Shown in pieces: positions 1 through 7,782 of a stretch of DNA of 64,000 nt. The notes beneath the pieces are model-generated. The model searched no databases. It worked only from the letters and a program-made list of their open reading frames with translations, and was not told the origin of the DNA. The stretch spans positions 5,146,001 through 5,210,000 of the forward strand of contig NZ_LR134356.1 of the NCBI RefSeq assembly GCF_900637195.1. Reading direction: 5' to 3'. Origin of the DNA: Mycolicibacterium aurum (GTDB taxonomy: Bacteria > Actinomycetota > Actinomycetes > Mycobacteriales > Mycobacteriaceae). How positions within the stretch are numbered: the first letter of the stretch is position 1; each line of letters starts with the position of its first letter. A program made the translations under genes and the position numbers.

Positions 1-531
1 CGCCGACAGCACCAGCGTGCGGCACCACCACGGTTCGGTCAGGAAACCTTCGCCGATTCCGAGCACCCGCGCCCGGACGGTGTCGTGACGTACCAGGTCG
101 GTGATCCCCGCCAGCCCGGCCAGTAGGCGGAAGCCGTTGCGCGGCAACGCCGTCATCGCACCCTGAGAGACGTTCCAGCCCGGCGCGGCGAACAGCCGGG
201 TGCGCAGTCCCAGGTGTTCGAGAATGCGGTCGGCAGCCATCAACCTCAGATTCGCCTCGTGCGCGGGCAGTGTCGCGAACTCACCACGGCGTGCCGTGGT
301 GGCGGCCTCGTCGAAGCCGTTCAGCACGATGGCATCGCCGTCGATGCGCTGTTCGACGAGCCAGTCGACGGTCGCAGGGTCGCTGTCGAGCCGGTACCCG
401 CCCTTGAGCCGGGGCGCCACCAGGAACGACGCGGGAACCCCGCGGTCTTCGAGTTGCGTCCGGAACGTCGCGACGTCGGCCAGCGTACGGTCGCTGATCC
501 CTGAGATCGAGACGATGAGTTGTCCTGCCAC
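1..531 (-). CDS. DUF2334 / polysaccharide-deacetylase-like protein, 3' end outside window
   Basis: I read this minus-strand frame from a GTG at 531; it stays open to the window edge (177 codons). The product begins VAGQLIVSISGISDRT and continues with a (beta/alpha)-type pattern. It has a conserved-looking RGVPASFLVAPRLKGGY block near residue 35, DAIVLNGFDE near residue 75 and LFAAPGWNVSQ near residue 125. This pattern recalls DUF2334/NodB-like deacetylase proteins of actinobacteria, in which a TIM-barrel-like domain is predicted to act on polysaccharide. The family call comes from pattern memory. The missing C-terminus prevents a check of the metal ligands. It is the last member of a minus-strand run and lies 67 bp downstream of the peroxidase gene. 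Confidence 0.6.
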   Translation of the reverse strand, partial: MAGQLIVSISGISDRTLADVATFRTQLEDRGVPASFLVAPRLKGGYRLDSDPATVDWLVEQRIDGDAIVLNGFDEAATTARRGEFATLPAHEANLRLMAADRILEHLGLRTRLFAAPGWNVSQGAMTALPRNGFRLLAGLAGITDLVRHDTVRARVLGIGEGFLTEPWWCRTLVLSA

Positions 532-598
532 CTGGCCAGTCTCGCAACGTCAGATGTACTGATGGTGGACAACACTCCGCGCCCAGGTGTCCGTTCGG

Positions 599-1096
599 CT
601 ATCGCGGCAATACGGCTTCGATCGCCGAGATCACCTCGGGGTCCGTCGGTTCGGTGCGCGGGCGGAATCGCCTGCTCACCTGTCCACCGGGGGCGAGCAG
701 GAACTTCTCGAAGTTCCATTGCACGTCGCCGGCCTCCCCGGCATCGTCGGCGGTCTTGGTGAGCTCGGCGTAGAGCGGATGCTGACCTGGGCCGTTGACC
801 TCCACCTTCTCCAGCAGCGGAAACGTCACTCCGTACGTGGTGGAGCAGAACGCCTGGATCTCCTCGGCGCTGCCCGGTTCCTGCCCCATGAACTGGTTGC
901 ACGGCACACCGATCACCGTCAGGCCGCGGTCGGCGTAGTCCTTCGCGAGCTGTTCCAGCCCGGTGTACTGCGGCGTGAGGCCACATTTGGAGGCGACGTT
1001 GACCACCAGTGCGGCGCCGTCGGCCAACTCGGCCAGCGTCGTGGGGCGACCGTCGAGCGTGGTGAGCGGAATCTCGGTGAGTGCGGCGTCAGTCAT
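599..1096 (-). CDS. Glutathione peroxidase family thiol peroxidase
   Basis: 165-aa thioredoxin-fold peroxidase, full length for the non-selenium bacterial family. The peroxidatic cysteine lies in NVASKCGLTPQYTGLEQL (Cys38). The PCNQFMGQEPG block near residue 65 and the WNFEKFLL block (Trp127, Asn128) complete the usual Cys-Gln-Trp-Asn site. It reduces hydroperoxides in the cytoplasm. Mycobacteria lack glutathione, so the reductant is probably thioredoxin (family knowledge, not visible here). There is no signal peptide. The ATG at 1096 gives the family-typical N-terminus. It lies 10 bp downstream of a TetR gene on the same strand and may be co-transcribed with it. Confidence 0.9.
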   Translation of the reverse strand: MTDAALTEIPLTTLDGRPTTLAELADGAALVVNVASKCGLTPQYTGLEQLAKDYADRGLTVIGVPCNQFMGQEPGSAEEIQAFCSTTYGVTFPLLEKVEVNGPGQHPLYAELTKTADDAGEAGDVQWNFEKFLLAPGGQVSRRFRPRTEPTDPEVISAIEAVLPR

Positions 1097-1106
1097 GAGG
1101 CTGACG

Positions 1107-1688
1107 CTACTCGCGGCCGCCGTCGGCGATCAGCCCAGGTGTGAACAGCATCCGTGCCGCACGCTCGGCGGCGTCGACCGGATCGGTGTCGGTGTCGATC
1201 GCCTCGTTGAGCCACAGCATCGCGAATCCATGCACCAGCGACCATGCAGCCAGCCCAGCGGATTTCGGATCCGCGGCGGCGCGCGGGTCCTCCAGCGTTC
1301 CGACCCCGGCGGCAAGTTCTTCCCCGGCCGCAGCCTGGGCGGCGACGAGTTCGGCGTTGTCGGGATCGACCAGCGACCGGTCGAACATCACCTCGTAGTG
1401 GCCGGGATGGTCGACCGCAAAGCCCACGTATGCCCTTGCGGCGTCGACGAACTCGGGCCTCGCCTGGGCCAGCGCGGCTGCCAGCAGCCGCCAGCCCTGG
1501 GCGGCCAGCGCGGTGAACAACCCTCGCCGGTCGGTGAAGTGGTGCGCAGGCGCTGCGTGTGAAACACCCGCGGCACGGGCCAGTTCACGCAGCGACACCC
1601 CGTCTGCGCCCCGTTCGGCCACCAGGGTGGCGGCCTGCGCGAGGATGACGGCCCGCAGGTCGCCGTGATGGTAGGTGCCCCTAGTCAT
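1107..1688 (-). CDS. TetR/AcrR family regulator with WHG-type C-terminal domain
   Basis: 193-aa DNA-binding regulator. The N-terminal helix-turn-helix runs over about residues 5-55, starting YHHGDLRAVILAQAATLVAERG and ending with the recognition helix SHAAPAHHFTDRRGLF. The start YHHGDLR is typical of TetR proteins with a C-terminal WHG domain, and LAAWSLVHGFAMLWL near residue 150 fits that domain. The ligand is unknown. It is preceded by ptrB (gap 7 bp) and followed by the peroxidase gene (gap 10 bp), so a ptrB-tetR-gpx transcript is likely. The ATG at 1688 is the only sensible start. Confidence 0.85.
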   Translation of the reverse strand: MTRGTYHHGDLRAVILAQAATLVAERGADGVSLRELARAAGVSHAAPAHHFTDRRGLFTALAAQGWRLLAAALAQARPEFVDAARAYVGFAVDHPGHYEVMFDRSLVDPDNAELVAAQAAAGEELAAGVGTLEDPRAAADPKSAGLAAWSLVHGFAMLWLNEAIDTDTDPVDAAERAARMLFTPGLIADGGRE

Positions 1689-1695
1689 CTGGACG

Positions 1696-3816
1696 TCAGC
1701 CGGAGTGCTGGGCCTTCGCGACGTCCAGCAGCCACGCGTACTGGAACGCGGCTTCCTTCCACCGCTCGTACCGTCCGCTGATGCCCCCGTGCCCGGCGTT
1801 CATCTCGGTCTTGAGCAGCACCTTACCTGACCGATCGGCCTCGCCGTTCTGCGCATACCGAAGTGCGGCAACCCATTTGGCCGGCTCGACGTAGTACACC
1901 CTGGTGTCGTTGAGCGACGTCATCGCCAGGATCGCCGGATAGTTCTTGGATTCGACGTTCTCGTAGGGCGAGTACGACTTCATGTAGGCGTACACCTCGG
2001 GGTCTTCCAGCGGATTGCCCCATTCGTCCCATTCGGTCACCGTCAGCGGCAGCGACGGATCCAGGATGGTGGTCAGCGGGTCGACGAATGGCACCGTGGC
2101 GAGGATGCCCGCGAACAGGTCAGGCGCCATGTTGGCCACCGCGCCCATCAGCAGACCGCCCGCGCTCCCGCCGTAGGCGACCAGATTCTCGGGCCTGGTG
2201 ACGTCGGTTCCGACCAAATGGCTTCCGACCGCGATGAAATCTGTGAAGGTGTTGCGCTTCTCCAGCATCTTGCCGTGCTCGTACCACGGCCGGCCCAGCT
2301 CACCACCGCCGCGGACGTGCGCCACCGCATAGATCATTCCGCGATCGAGCAGCGACAACCGCGCGATCGAGAACCGTGGATCCTCACACGACTCGTAGGC
2401 GCCGTAGCCGTAGAGCAGCATCGGCGCGGGTCGCTGCACATCGGCGCGGTGGATGATCGAGATCGGTACCCGCGCACCGTCGGGTGCCACGGCCCAGTCG
2501 CGGCGCTCGACGTAGTCCTCGGGCCGGTAGTCGCCGAGCACCGGCTGTTCCCGCAGCAGTGTCCGCTCGCCGGTGCCCAAGTCGAGATCGTAGATACGGA
2601 CCGGCGTCACGAACGAGGTCGCCCCGATCCGCAGCTTGGGTGCGCTCCAGTTTGGGTTCGCCGAGAGCCCCACTGACATCAGCTCGGAATCGAACGTGAT
2701 GTCCTGGGCCTGCCCGTATCCCGTCGCGTCCAGGGGCCAGAGCTGGATGCGGGGCAACGCATCCTTGCGGTAGCTGACCACCAGGTGGCGGTCGAACGCG
2801 TCGACGGAGTCGAGTCGGACGTCGGCCCGGTGTTCGATCAGGGTTCGGACATCCGTGGGATCGGTGACCGGCGCCTCGACGAGCGTGAAGTTCTCGGCTC
2901 CGTCGTTGTGCAGGATGAGGAACTGGTCCTCGCCGCCGACCACGGCGTGATCGACCGAGTACTCGACTGAATCCCGCCGCGGCCACACGACGGTGAACTC
3001 AGCCTGACCGTCCGCCGCGTCGGCGTAGCGCATCTCCGACGTCACGGCGCTGCCTGCGGCAATGAAGACGTACTTGTTGCTGCGCGTGCGTCCTACGCCG
3101 ACCCAGTACTTCTCGTCGGGTTCGTGATAGACGCGTTCGGCGGCGACACCCGAGCCGAGCCGGTGCCGCCACACAGTGTCCGGTCGCCAGGCGTCGTCGA
3201 CGGTGACGTAGTAGATCGTGTGGTTGTCGGCCGCCCAGGTGGCGCCGGCGCCGATGCCGACGATCTCGTCGTCGTAGCGCTCTCCGGTCCTCAAGTCCTT
3301 GAACCGCAGCGTGTACCGCTCGTCACCTTTGACATCCACCGAGTAGGCCAGGATGTTGCCGTCGACGCTGACCGAGGCGGCACCCAGCGAGAAGAAGTCA
3401 TGGCCCTCGGCCTCGACATTCTCGTCGAGCAGCACCTGCTCGCCGGGGACCTCGGTGTTCTCGTCGAACTGCGGCGGCGTCCAGTCATCGGGATCGGTGA
3501 CCGGGCAACGGCACTGCACGCCGTACTGCTTGCCCTGGAAGCTGCGTCCGTAGTACCACCAGTCGCCCCGACGGGTGGGTACCGAGAGATCGGTCTCCTT
3601 GGTGCGGGCCTTGATCTCGTCGAAGATCTTCTGCCGCAACGGGGCCAGACCTTCGGTCACCTGCTCGGTATAGGCGTTCTCCGCCTCGAGGTAGTCGGTG
3701 ACGTCGCTGCTGTCCTTGTCCCGCAGCCATTCGTACGGGTCGATGAAGACGTCCCCGTGGTGTTCGCGGCGGGTCTCCACCCGCTTGGCCACCGGCGCCG
3801 TAACTTCACCGCTCAC
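1696..3816 (-). CDS. ptrB: Oligopeptidase B / prolyl oligopeptidase family (S9A)
   Basis: 706-aa cytosolic serine peptidase. The N-terminal beta-propeller covers about residues 1-410. It is followed by the alpha/beta-hydrolase domain with the nucleophile elbow YGGSAGGLLMG near residue 545, an acidic residue in SLNDTRVYY near 635 and the catalytic His in AGHGGISGRYERW near 680. The family cleaves after basic residues in short peptides. Its GTG start overlaps the purC stop (GTGA), so it is translationally coupled to purC. From memory, H37Rv carries this gene as two pieces, ptrBa and ptrBb (Rv0781/Rv0782); here it is one intact frame, the probable ancestral state. Confidence 0.93.
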   Translation of the reverse strand: MSGEVTAPVAKRVETRREHHGDVFIDPYEWLRDKDSSDVTDYLEAENAYTEQVTEGLAPLRQKIFDEIKARTKETDLSVPTRRGDWWYYGRSFQGKQYGVQCRCPVTDPDDWTPPQFDENTEVPGEQVLLDENVEAEGHDFFSLGAASVSVDGNILAYSVDVKGDERYTLRFKDLRTGERYDDEIVGIGAGATWAADNHTIYYVTVDDAWRPDTVWRHRLGSGVAAERVYHEPDEKYWVGVGRTRSNKYVFIAAGSAVTSEMRYADAADGQAEFTVVWPRRDSVEYSVDHAVVGGEDQFLILHNDGAENFTLVEAPVTDPTDVRTLIEHRADVRLDSVDAFDRHLVVSYRKDALPRIQLWPLDATGYGQAQDITFDSELMSVGLSANPNWSAPKLRIGATSFVTPVRIYDLDLGTGERTLLREQPVLGDYRPEDYVERRDWAVAPDGARVPISIIHRADVQRPAPMLLYGYGAYESCEDPRFSIARLSLLDRGMIYAVAHVRGGGELGRPWYEHGKMLEKRNTFTDFIAVGSHLVGTDVTRPENLVAYGGSAGGLLMGAVANMAPDLFAGILATVPFVDPLTTILDPSLPLTVTEWDEWGNPLEDPEVYAYMKSYSPYENVESKNYPAILAMTSLNDTRVYYVEPAKWVAALRYAQNGEADRSGKVLLKTEMNAGHGGISGRYERWKEAAFQYAWLLDVAKAQHSG

Positions 3817-4706
3817 GCGGTTCCTCCAATCCAGTCATCGAACCGCAAACCCGAAATACGTTCATAAGCTTCGATATAGCGCGCCCGTGTGGCCTCGGCG
3901 ATCTCCGAGGGCAGCGGCGGTGGCGGGGTGTTCCCATGCCGGTCCCAGCCGGAGTCCGGTCCGGTGAGCCAGTTGCGCACGAACTGTTTGTCGAAGCTGT
4001 TCTGCACCTGCCCCTCGACGTAGTCCTCGGCGTTCCAGTATCGCGACGAATCCGGCGTGAAGACCTCGTCGGCCAGGGTCAAGGTGCCGTCGGTGCCGAC
4101 GCCGAACTCGAACTTCGTGTCGGCGACGATGATGCCCTTGCTTTGCGCATGTTCGGCGCCCTCGCTGTAGGTCCGCAAGGTGAGTCGGCGCAGCTCGTCG
4201 GCGCGCTCGGCGCCGATCAGCTCGACGACGTCGTCGTAGGTGATGTTCACATCGTGCTCGCCGAGATCGGCCTTGGTCGCCGGAGTGAACAACGGTTCGT
4301 CGAACCGGCTGGCCTCCACCATCCCGGACGGCAACGCGATCCCGCAGACCGCGCCGGTCTTCTGGTAGTCGATCAAACCCGACCCGGTCAGGTAGCCGCG
4401 CGCGACGGCCTCGACAGGGAGCATGTCGAGCTGTCTGACCACCAGCGCCCGGCCCAGCACCTCCTCGGGAATCCGCTCGTCATCGGGAGGTCCCGCCAGA
4501 TGATTGGGCACCGTCAGGTGGCCGAAGAAGAACACGCTCATCGCGGTCAGGACGCGGCCCTTGTCCGGGATCTCCGAGTCGAGAATGTAGTCGTAGGCCG
4601 AAATCCGGTCCGTCGCGACGAACAACAGATGTTCGTCGTCGATTCGGTACAACTCACGAACCTTGCCGCTGGCCAGATGCTGGTAGTCGGACAGAGCGGG
4701 ACGCAT
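3813..4706 (-). CDS. purC: Phosphoribosylaminoimidazole-succinocarboxamide synthase (SAICAR synthetase)
   Basis: 297-aa enzyme of de novo purine synthesis that ligates aspartate to CAIR with ATP. Family blocks are visible: SGKVRELYRIDDEHLLFVATDRISAYD at residues 12-38, PVEAVARGYLTGSG near 105, EHDVNITYDD near 150 and IIVADTKFEFG near 195. The length matches actinobacterial PurC. The ATG at 4706 follows a short leader. It is the first gene of a unit with ptrB (4-bp overlap). Next to it on the other side is a repeat-bearing intergenic region shared with a divergently transcribed membrane protein gene. Confidence 0.97.
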   Translation of the reverse strand: MRPALSDYQHLASGKVRELYRIDDEHLLFVATDRISAYDYILDSEIPDKGRVLTAMSVFFFGHLTVPNHLAGPPDDERIPEEVLGRALVVRQLDMLPVEAVARGYLTGSGLIDYQKTGAVCGIALPSGMVEASRFDEPLFTPATKADLGEHDVNITYDDVVELIGAERADELRRLTLRTYSEGAEHAQSKGIIVADTKFEFGVGTDGTLTLADEVFTPDSSRYWNAEDYVEGQVQNSFDKQFVRNWLTGPDSGWDRHGNTPPPPLPSEIAEATRARYIEAYERISGLRFDDWIGGTA

Positions 4707-4745
4707 CGGGCCAGCCTATCGGTCTGCCGGTAGCCGACCAGTGGG

Positions 4746-4837
4746 GACAGGGCGAGCGAAGCGACGGGAAATCACGACAGGGGCGAGCGAAGCGACGGGG
4801 AAACACGACAGGGCCGAGCGAAGCGACGGGAAGACGT
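4746..4837. repeat. Three tandem ~30-bp repeats with core GCGAGCGAAGCGACGGG
   Basis: Three units start at about 4746, 4776 and 4807. Each opens with GACAGGG, continues with a CGAGCGAAGCGACGGG core and ends with an A-rich tail (AAATCAC, GAAACAC, AAGACG). Copies differ by one or two bases and a 1-bp length change. They fill most of the gap between purC and the next gene. GCGAGCGAAGCGA-type strings are common between genes in environmental mycobacteria. I see no ORF or palindrome in the units. Confidence 0.9.
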
Positions 4838-4839
4838 GC

Positions 4840-4853
4840 TGTGATCGATCACA
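4840..4853. promoter_or_regulatory. Perfect 14-bp palindrome over the start of the membrane protein gene
   Basis: TGTGATCGATCACA is fully self-complementary and overlaps the candidate GTG (4841) and ATG (4853) starts. The TGTGA/TCACA half-sites resemble Crp/Fnr sites, but the spacer is 4 nt rather than the usual 6. It could be an operator or chance. Confidence 0.45.
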
Positions 4854-5491
4854 TGAAATCTCGGTGGGTCCCCTACGCCACGACGCCAGGCCGGCTGTTA
4901 TGGCAGCTGGTCAGCGACGTCGTGGTCATCAGCTGGACGGTCATCTGGGTCTGGATCGGTGTCGCGGTGCACTCGGCGATCTCCACGGTGGCCGAGTTCG
5001 GCTACCAGCTGGAGGGCGGGGCCAACGGCGTCGCAGGCAACCTCGACAATGCCGGGAACAGCGCCGACGACGTCCCGCTGGTCGGAGGCGCGCTCGCCGG
5101 CCCCCTTCGGGGAGCGGGCGACGCCGCCAGGGAGATCGCCGGGGCGGGCCAGTCGTTGGGTGTGACGGCGGGCTGGCTGGCCTGGCTGCTGGCGCTGGCC
5201 GTGGCCGCCCCACCGATTCTCGCGCTGATGATGCCGTGGCTGTTCCTGCGGGTGCGATTCTTCCGCCGCAAGTGGACTGCCGTGACGCTGGCGTCCACCT
5301 GGGCGGGCGAGCAACTGCTGGCGTTGCGGGCATTGGCCAACCGGCCGTTGCCCAAGCTTGCGGCTGTCAGTTCCGACCCGGTGGGTGCGTGGCGCAATCA
5401 GGATCCGATCGCGATCCGCGGGCTGGCGGCTCTGGAGCTGCGGGCATCCGGCATCCGGGCGGCGAACCTCAGGCGCCCGCAGCCCGACTAA
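4841..5491 (+). CDS. Conserved mycobacterial membrane protein (Rv0779c-like)
   Basis: 216 aa from the GTG at 4841, or 212 aa from the ATG at 4853 (MKSRWVPYATTPGRLLWQLV), which I think is equally likely. There are two hydrophobic segments, at about residues 20-45 (VSDVVVISWTVIWVWIGVAV) and 108-135 (GWLAWLLALAVAAPPILALM). A Gly/Asn/Ala-rich stretch lies between them and a basic cytosolic tail follows. No enzymatic motif is visible. Position between purC and cyp126 matches Rv0779c of M. tuberculosis, of unknown function. It converges with the DinB gene, and the stop codons overlap by 4 bp. Confidence 0.85.
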   Translation: MIDHMKSRWVPYATTPGRLLWQLVSDVVVISWTVIWVWIGVAVHSAISTVAEFGYQLEGGANGVAGNLDNAGNSADDVPLVGGALAGPLRGAGDAAREIAGAGQSLGVTAGWLAWLLALAVAAPPILALMMPWLFLRVRFFRRKWTAVTLASTWAGEQLLALRALANRPLPKLAAVSSDPVGAWRNQDPIAIRGLAALELRASGIRAANLRRPQPD

Positions 5492-5958
5492 CGACCCGTC
5501 GCGCCGTCGATCTGCTCGCGCAGGATGTCGAGATGGCCGGCGTGGCGCGCCGTCTCCTCGATCATGTGGGCCAGAGCCCAGCGCATCGTCGGTGGCTCGC
5601 CTTTGCGGGCGGGGCGCGCACACGGCTGCGTCACATCCGCACAGGCCGCGATCGCCTCGTTCGCCCGTGCCACCGAGTCCTGGTAGTCGGCGATCACCGA
5701 GGCCACGGTGTCCTCGGCGGTGGCATGAAACGTCGCAGGCCAGTTGGCGTCCTCGCCGAGAAACATGAACCGCTCCACGTACGCGAGGTGTCTGACCAGA
5801 CCCAGACAATTGGTTCCCGACGCCACCCCGGCCGTGCGTACCGCGGGCTCGGGCGCCCCGTCGAGCTTGTCCACGACCGCGTGCCGCAGGTACTCGAGAA
5901 AACCGACCAGCGTGTCTTTTTCGGAGCCGCCGGTGGACGGTGGCGGGGTATCGCGCAT
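5488..5958 (-). CDS. DinB / DUF664 family protein
   Basis: 156-aa predicted four-helix-bundle protein. The metal-binding histidine pattern of the DinB superfamily can be followed: His in LGLVRHLAYVERFM near residue 57, and HMIEETARHAGHLDILREQIDGATGR at the C-terminus (His131, His139, His142). The last block is typical of DUF664 proteins, some of which act as mycothiol- or bacillithiol-dependent S-transferases. Substrate unknown. The ATG at 5958 overlaps the stop codon of the upstream DUF1707 gene by one base (TAATG), so the two are translationally coupled at the end of the purB-cyp126 operon. Confidence 0.85.
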   Translation of the reverse strand: MRDTPPPSTGGSEKDTLVGFLEYLRHAVVDKLDGAPEPAVRTAGVASGTNCLGLVRHLAYVERFMFLGEDANWPATFHATAEDTVASVIADYQDSVARANEAIAACADVTQPCARPARKGEPPTMRWALAHMIEETARHAGHLDILREQIDGATGR

Positions 5959-6530
5959 TACTTGAGCAGCCGCTTCAGCGTGGTACCGAACGGGTGCCGC
6001 GCGGTGAGCGACCCGAAGCGGACCTTCCCGGTGACGACGACGTGCAGTTGCCGCGACGGCGGGCTGGTCGTCACCTTCACCGAGGTGGACGAGCCGACAT
6101 TGCCGACGCCGTTGAGGTCGGCGGTGGCGCCGTCGGGAAGGACCAGTTCGGTCGAGCTGAAATAGTCGTCGACGTCGATGTACACGACCGGGCCCTGCAC
6201 CACCGCCGAGGTGAAGTCGAGAGTGGTGGAGCACATCCGGGTGACCAACCGCAGCCGCGGCGGGACCGTCCATTGCCCCTTGCGGGAGATGCTCGACATC
6301 CAGCTACTCAGCAGCGTCGGCGGCGGGGGCGCAGGCTGCGTGCGGACGTGGGGCAGGTCGGCGATGACGGTGTCCAGTTCACGGCGCGTGCGTGCCCCGA
6401 TCACGACGTCGACCCGCTCGGTGTACTCGTCGAGCGTCAGCATGCCCTGTCCCACGGCATGCTCGAGGATCTGTGTCACCGCGGCGCGGTCGGCGTCCGA
6501 CGCCCTGAGGTCGGGTTGTCGAGAGTCCAT
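5958..6530 (-). CDS. DUF1707 (SHOCT-like) domain protein
   Basis: 190 aa. The N-terminal DUF1707 domain (residues 5-60) has the signature RASDADRAAVTQILEHAVGQGMLTLDEYTERVDVVIGARTR-type pattern followed by ADLP. A proline-rich linker (PAPPPP) follows, then a beta-rich C-terminal region (about 90-190) resembling the LiaF/DUF2154-like adhesin-type fold that often follows DUF1707. No membrane segment is evident. It lies 10 bp downstream of cyp126 and overlaps the DinB gene by one base. Function unknown; DUF1707 proteins are often linked to cell-envelope stress genes (family knowledge). Confidence 0.85.
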   Translation of the reverse strand: MDSRQPDLRASDADRAAVTQILEHAVGQGMLTLDEYTERVDVVIGARTRRELDTVIADLPHVRTQPAPPPPTLLSSWMSSISRKGQWTVPPRLRLVTRMCSTTLDFTSAVVQGPVVYIDVDDYFSSTELVLPDGATADLNGVGNVGSSTSVKVTTSPPSRQLHVVVTGKVRFGSLTARHPFGTTLKRLLK

Positions 6531-6540
6531 CAGTCCGAGC

Positions 6541-7782
6541 TTAAACGGCTGGCTGGAGCTCGACCACCAGGTGCCGAATGCCTGTGTGCCGGTTACTGCG
6601 GGTCCATTCCACCGGCCTGCTCAGTTCCACCGCCGCGTACCGGTCCAGGATCTCCTCGAAGATCACCCGCAGTTCCAGCCGGGCCAGGTTGGCACCCAGG
6701 CAGTAGTGCACTCCTTGACCGAATCCCAAGTGCGGGTTCGGTTTACGGGCGATGTCGAAGCGATCGGGGTCGACGAACACCGCGCCGTCGCGGTTGGCAG
6801 AGCCCTCCCACACCAGGACTTTCTGGCCGGGTTCGATCAGGTGGCCACCGAGGGTCGCCGGCCGGGTTGCGGTGCGCCGCTTCGACGGTGACGGCGAGGT
6901 CCACCGCACCATCTCCTCGATGGCCGTCGGCAGCAGATCGCGATCCTCGCGCAACGCCCGGTAGGCGTCCGGGTTCTCGATCAGCGCCAACAGCCCGCCG
7001 GCGATCGAGTTGCGGGTGGTCTCGGCGCCCGCGCTGAACAGCAGGTTGAAGAACAGGTAGCTCTCGATGTCCGACAACTCGGGATCGGCGGAGTTGACGA
7101 CCACCGAGAGCATGTCGTCGCTGGGCTCGGCCCGCTTGGCGGCGATCAGCTCCTGGCCGAAGGTGAACATCCGTGAGCCGGCCTCTTCCACCGACATCCT
7201 GGTGATCGACGCCTTGCGCGAACCGCCGAAGTCGAAGCTCGGCTCGATCGCCTCGAACAGCCAATGCCGTTCGGACTCGGGCACTCCCAGCAGGATGCAG
7301 ATCATCTGCATCGGCACCTCGGCCGCGATGTCGGTGACGAAGTCACAGGCTTGCGTCGGTGCGACAGCGTCGAGCAGGCGGCGCGCCCTGGTCCGCAGAT
7401 CTTCCTCGACCCGGCGGATCATTCGTGGCGTCAGACCGGAGCTGACGAGCCTGCGCACCTCGCCGTGGCGCGGATCGTCCATCATGTTGAGCAGCTGACC
7501 CGCGATGGACAGGTCCTGCAGCAGCGTTCCGCCGAACGGCCGCTCGCCTCCGGTCACCGACGAATAGGTCTCCGGATCCCGAAACACCGCAAGGGTTTCC
7601 GCGTGCGTTGCCACCGACCAGAAGCCCTCGCCGTCGGGGGTGTTCTCGGTCGGCTCGTGCCAGTACACCGGCGCCTGCTCGCGATGCAGCGCGAACAGCT
7701 CATGGGGGAATCCGTGGGCGAAGTTGTCCAGATCGGTGAAATCGACCTGCGACAAGTCGACCGCTCCGACCGGGGAGGTCAC
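6541..7782 (-). CDS. cyp126: Cytochrome P450, CYP126 family
   Basis: 413-aa soluble class I P450. Visible motifs are the I-helix oxygen-activation motif FSAGAETTRNS (near residue 250), the K-helix ExxR in IEEMVRW and the heme ligand loop GFGQGVHYCLGANLAR with Cys361. Its GTG start overlaps the stop of purB (GTGA). This purB-cyp126 coupling is the arrangement of Rv0777-Rv0778, and it is the main reason for choosing CYP126 over other P450 families. The physiological substrate of CYP126 is not known. No ferredoxin lies nearby; one is encoded at 28,604. Confidence 0.9.
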   Translation of the reverse strand: MTSPVGAVDLSQVDFTDLDNFAHGFPHELFALHREQAPVYWHEPTENTPDGEGFWSVATHAETLAVFRDPETYSSVTGGERPFGGTLLQDLSIAGQLLNMMDDPRHGEVRRLVSSGLTPRMIRRVEEDLRTRARRLLDAVAPTQACDFVTDIAAEVPMQMICILLGVPESERHWLFEAIEPSFDFGGSRKASITRMSVEEAGSRMFTFGQELIAAKRAEPSDDMLSVVVNSADPELSDIESYLFFNLLFSAGAETTRNSIAGGLLALIENPDAYRALREDRDLLPTAIEEMVRWTSPSPSKRRTATRPATLGGHLIEPGQKVLVWEGSANRDGAVFVDPDRFDIARKPNPHLGFGQGVHYCLGANLARLELRVIFEEILDRYAAVELSRPVEWTRSNRHTGIRHLVVELQPAV

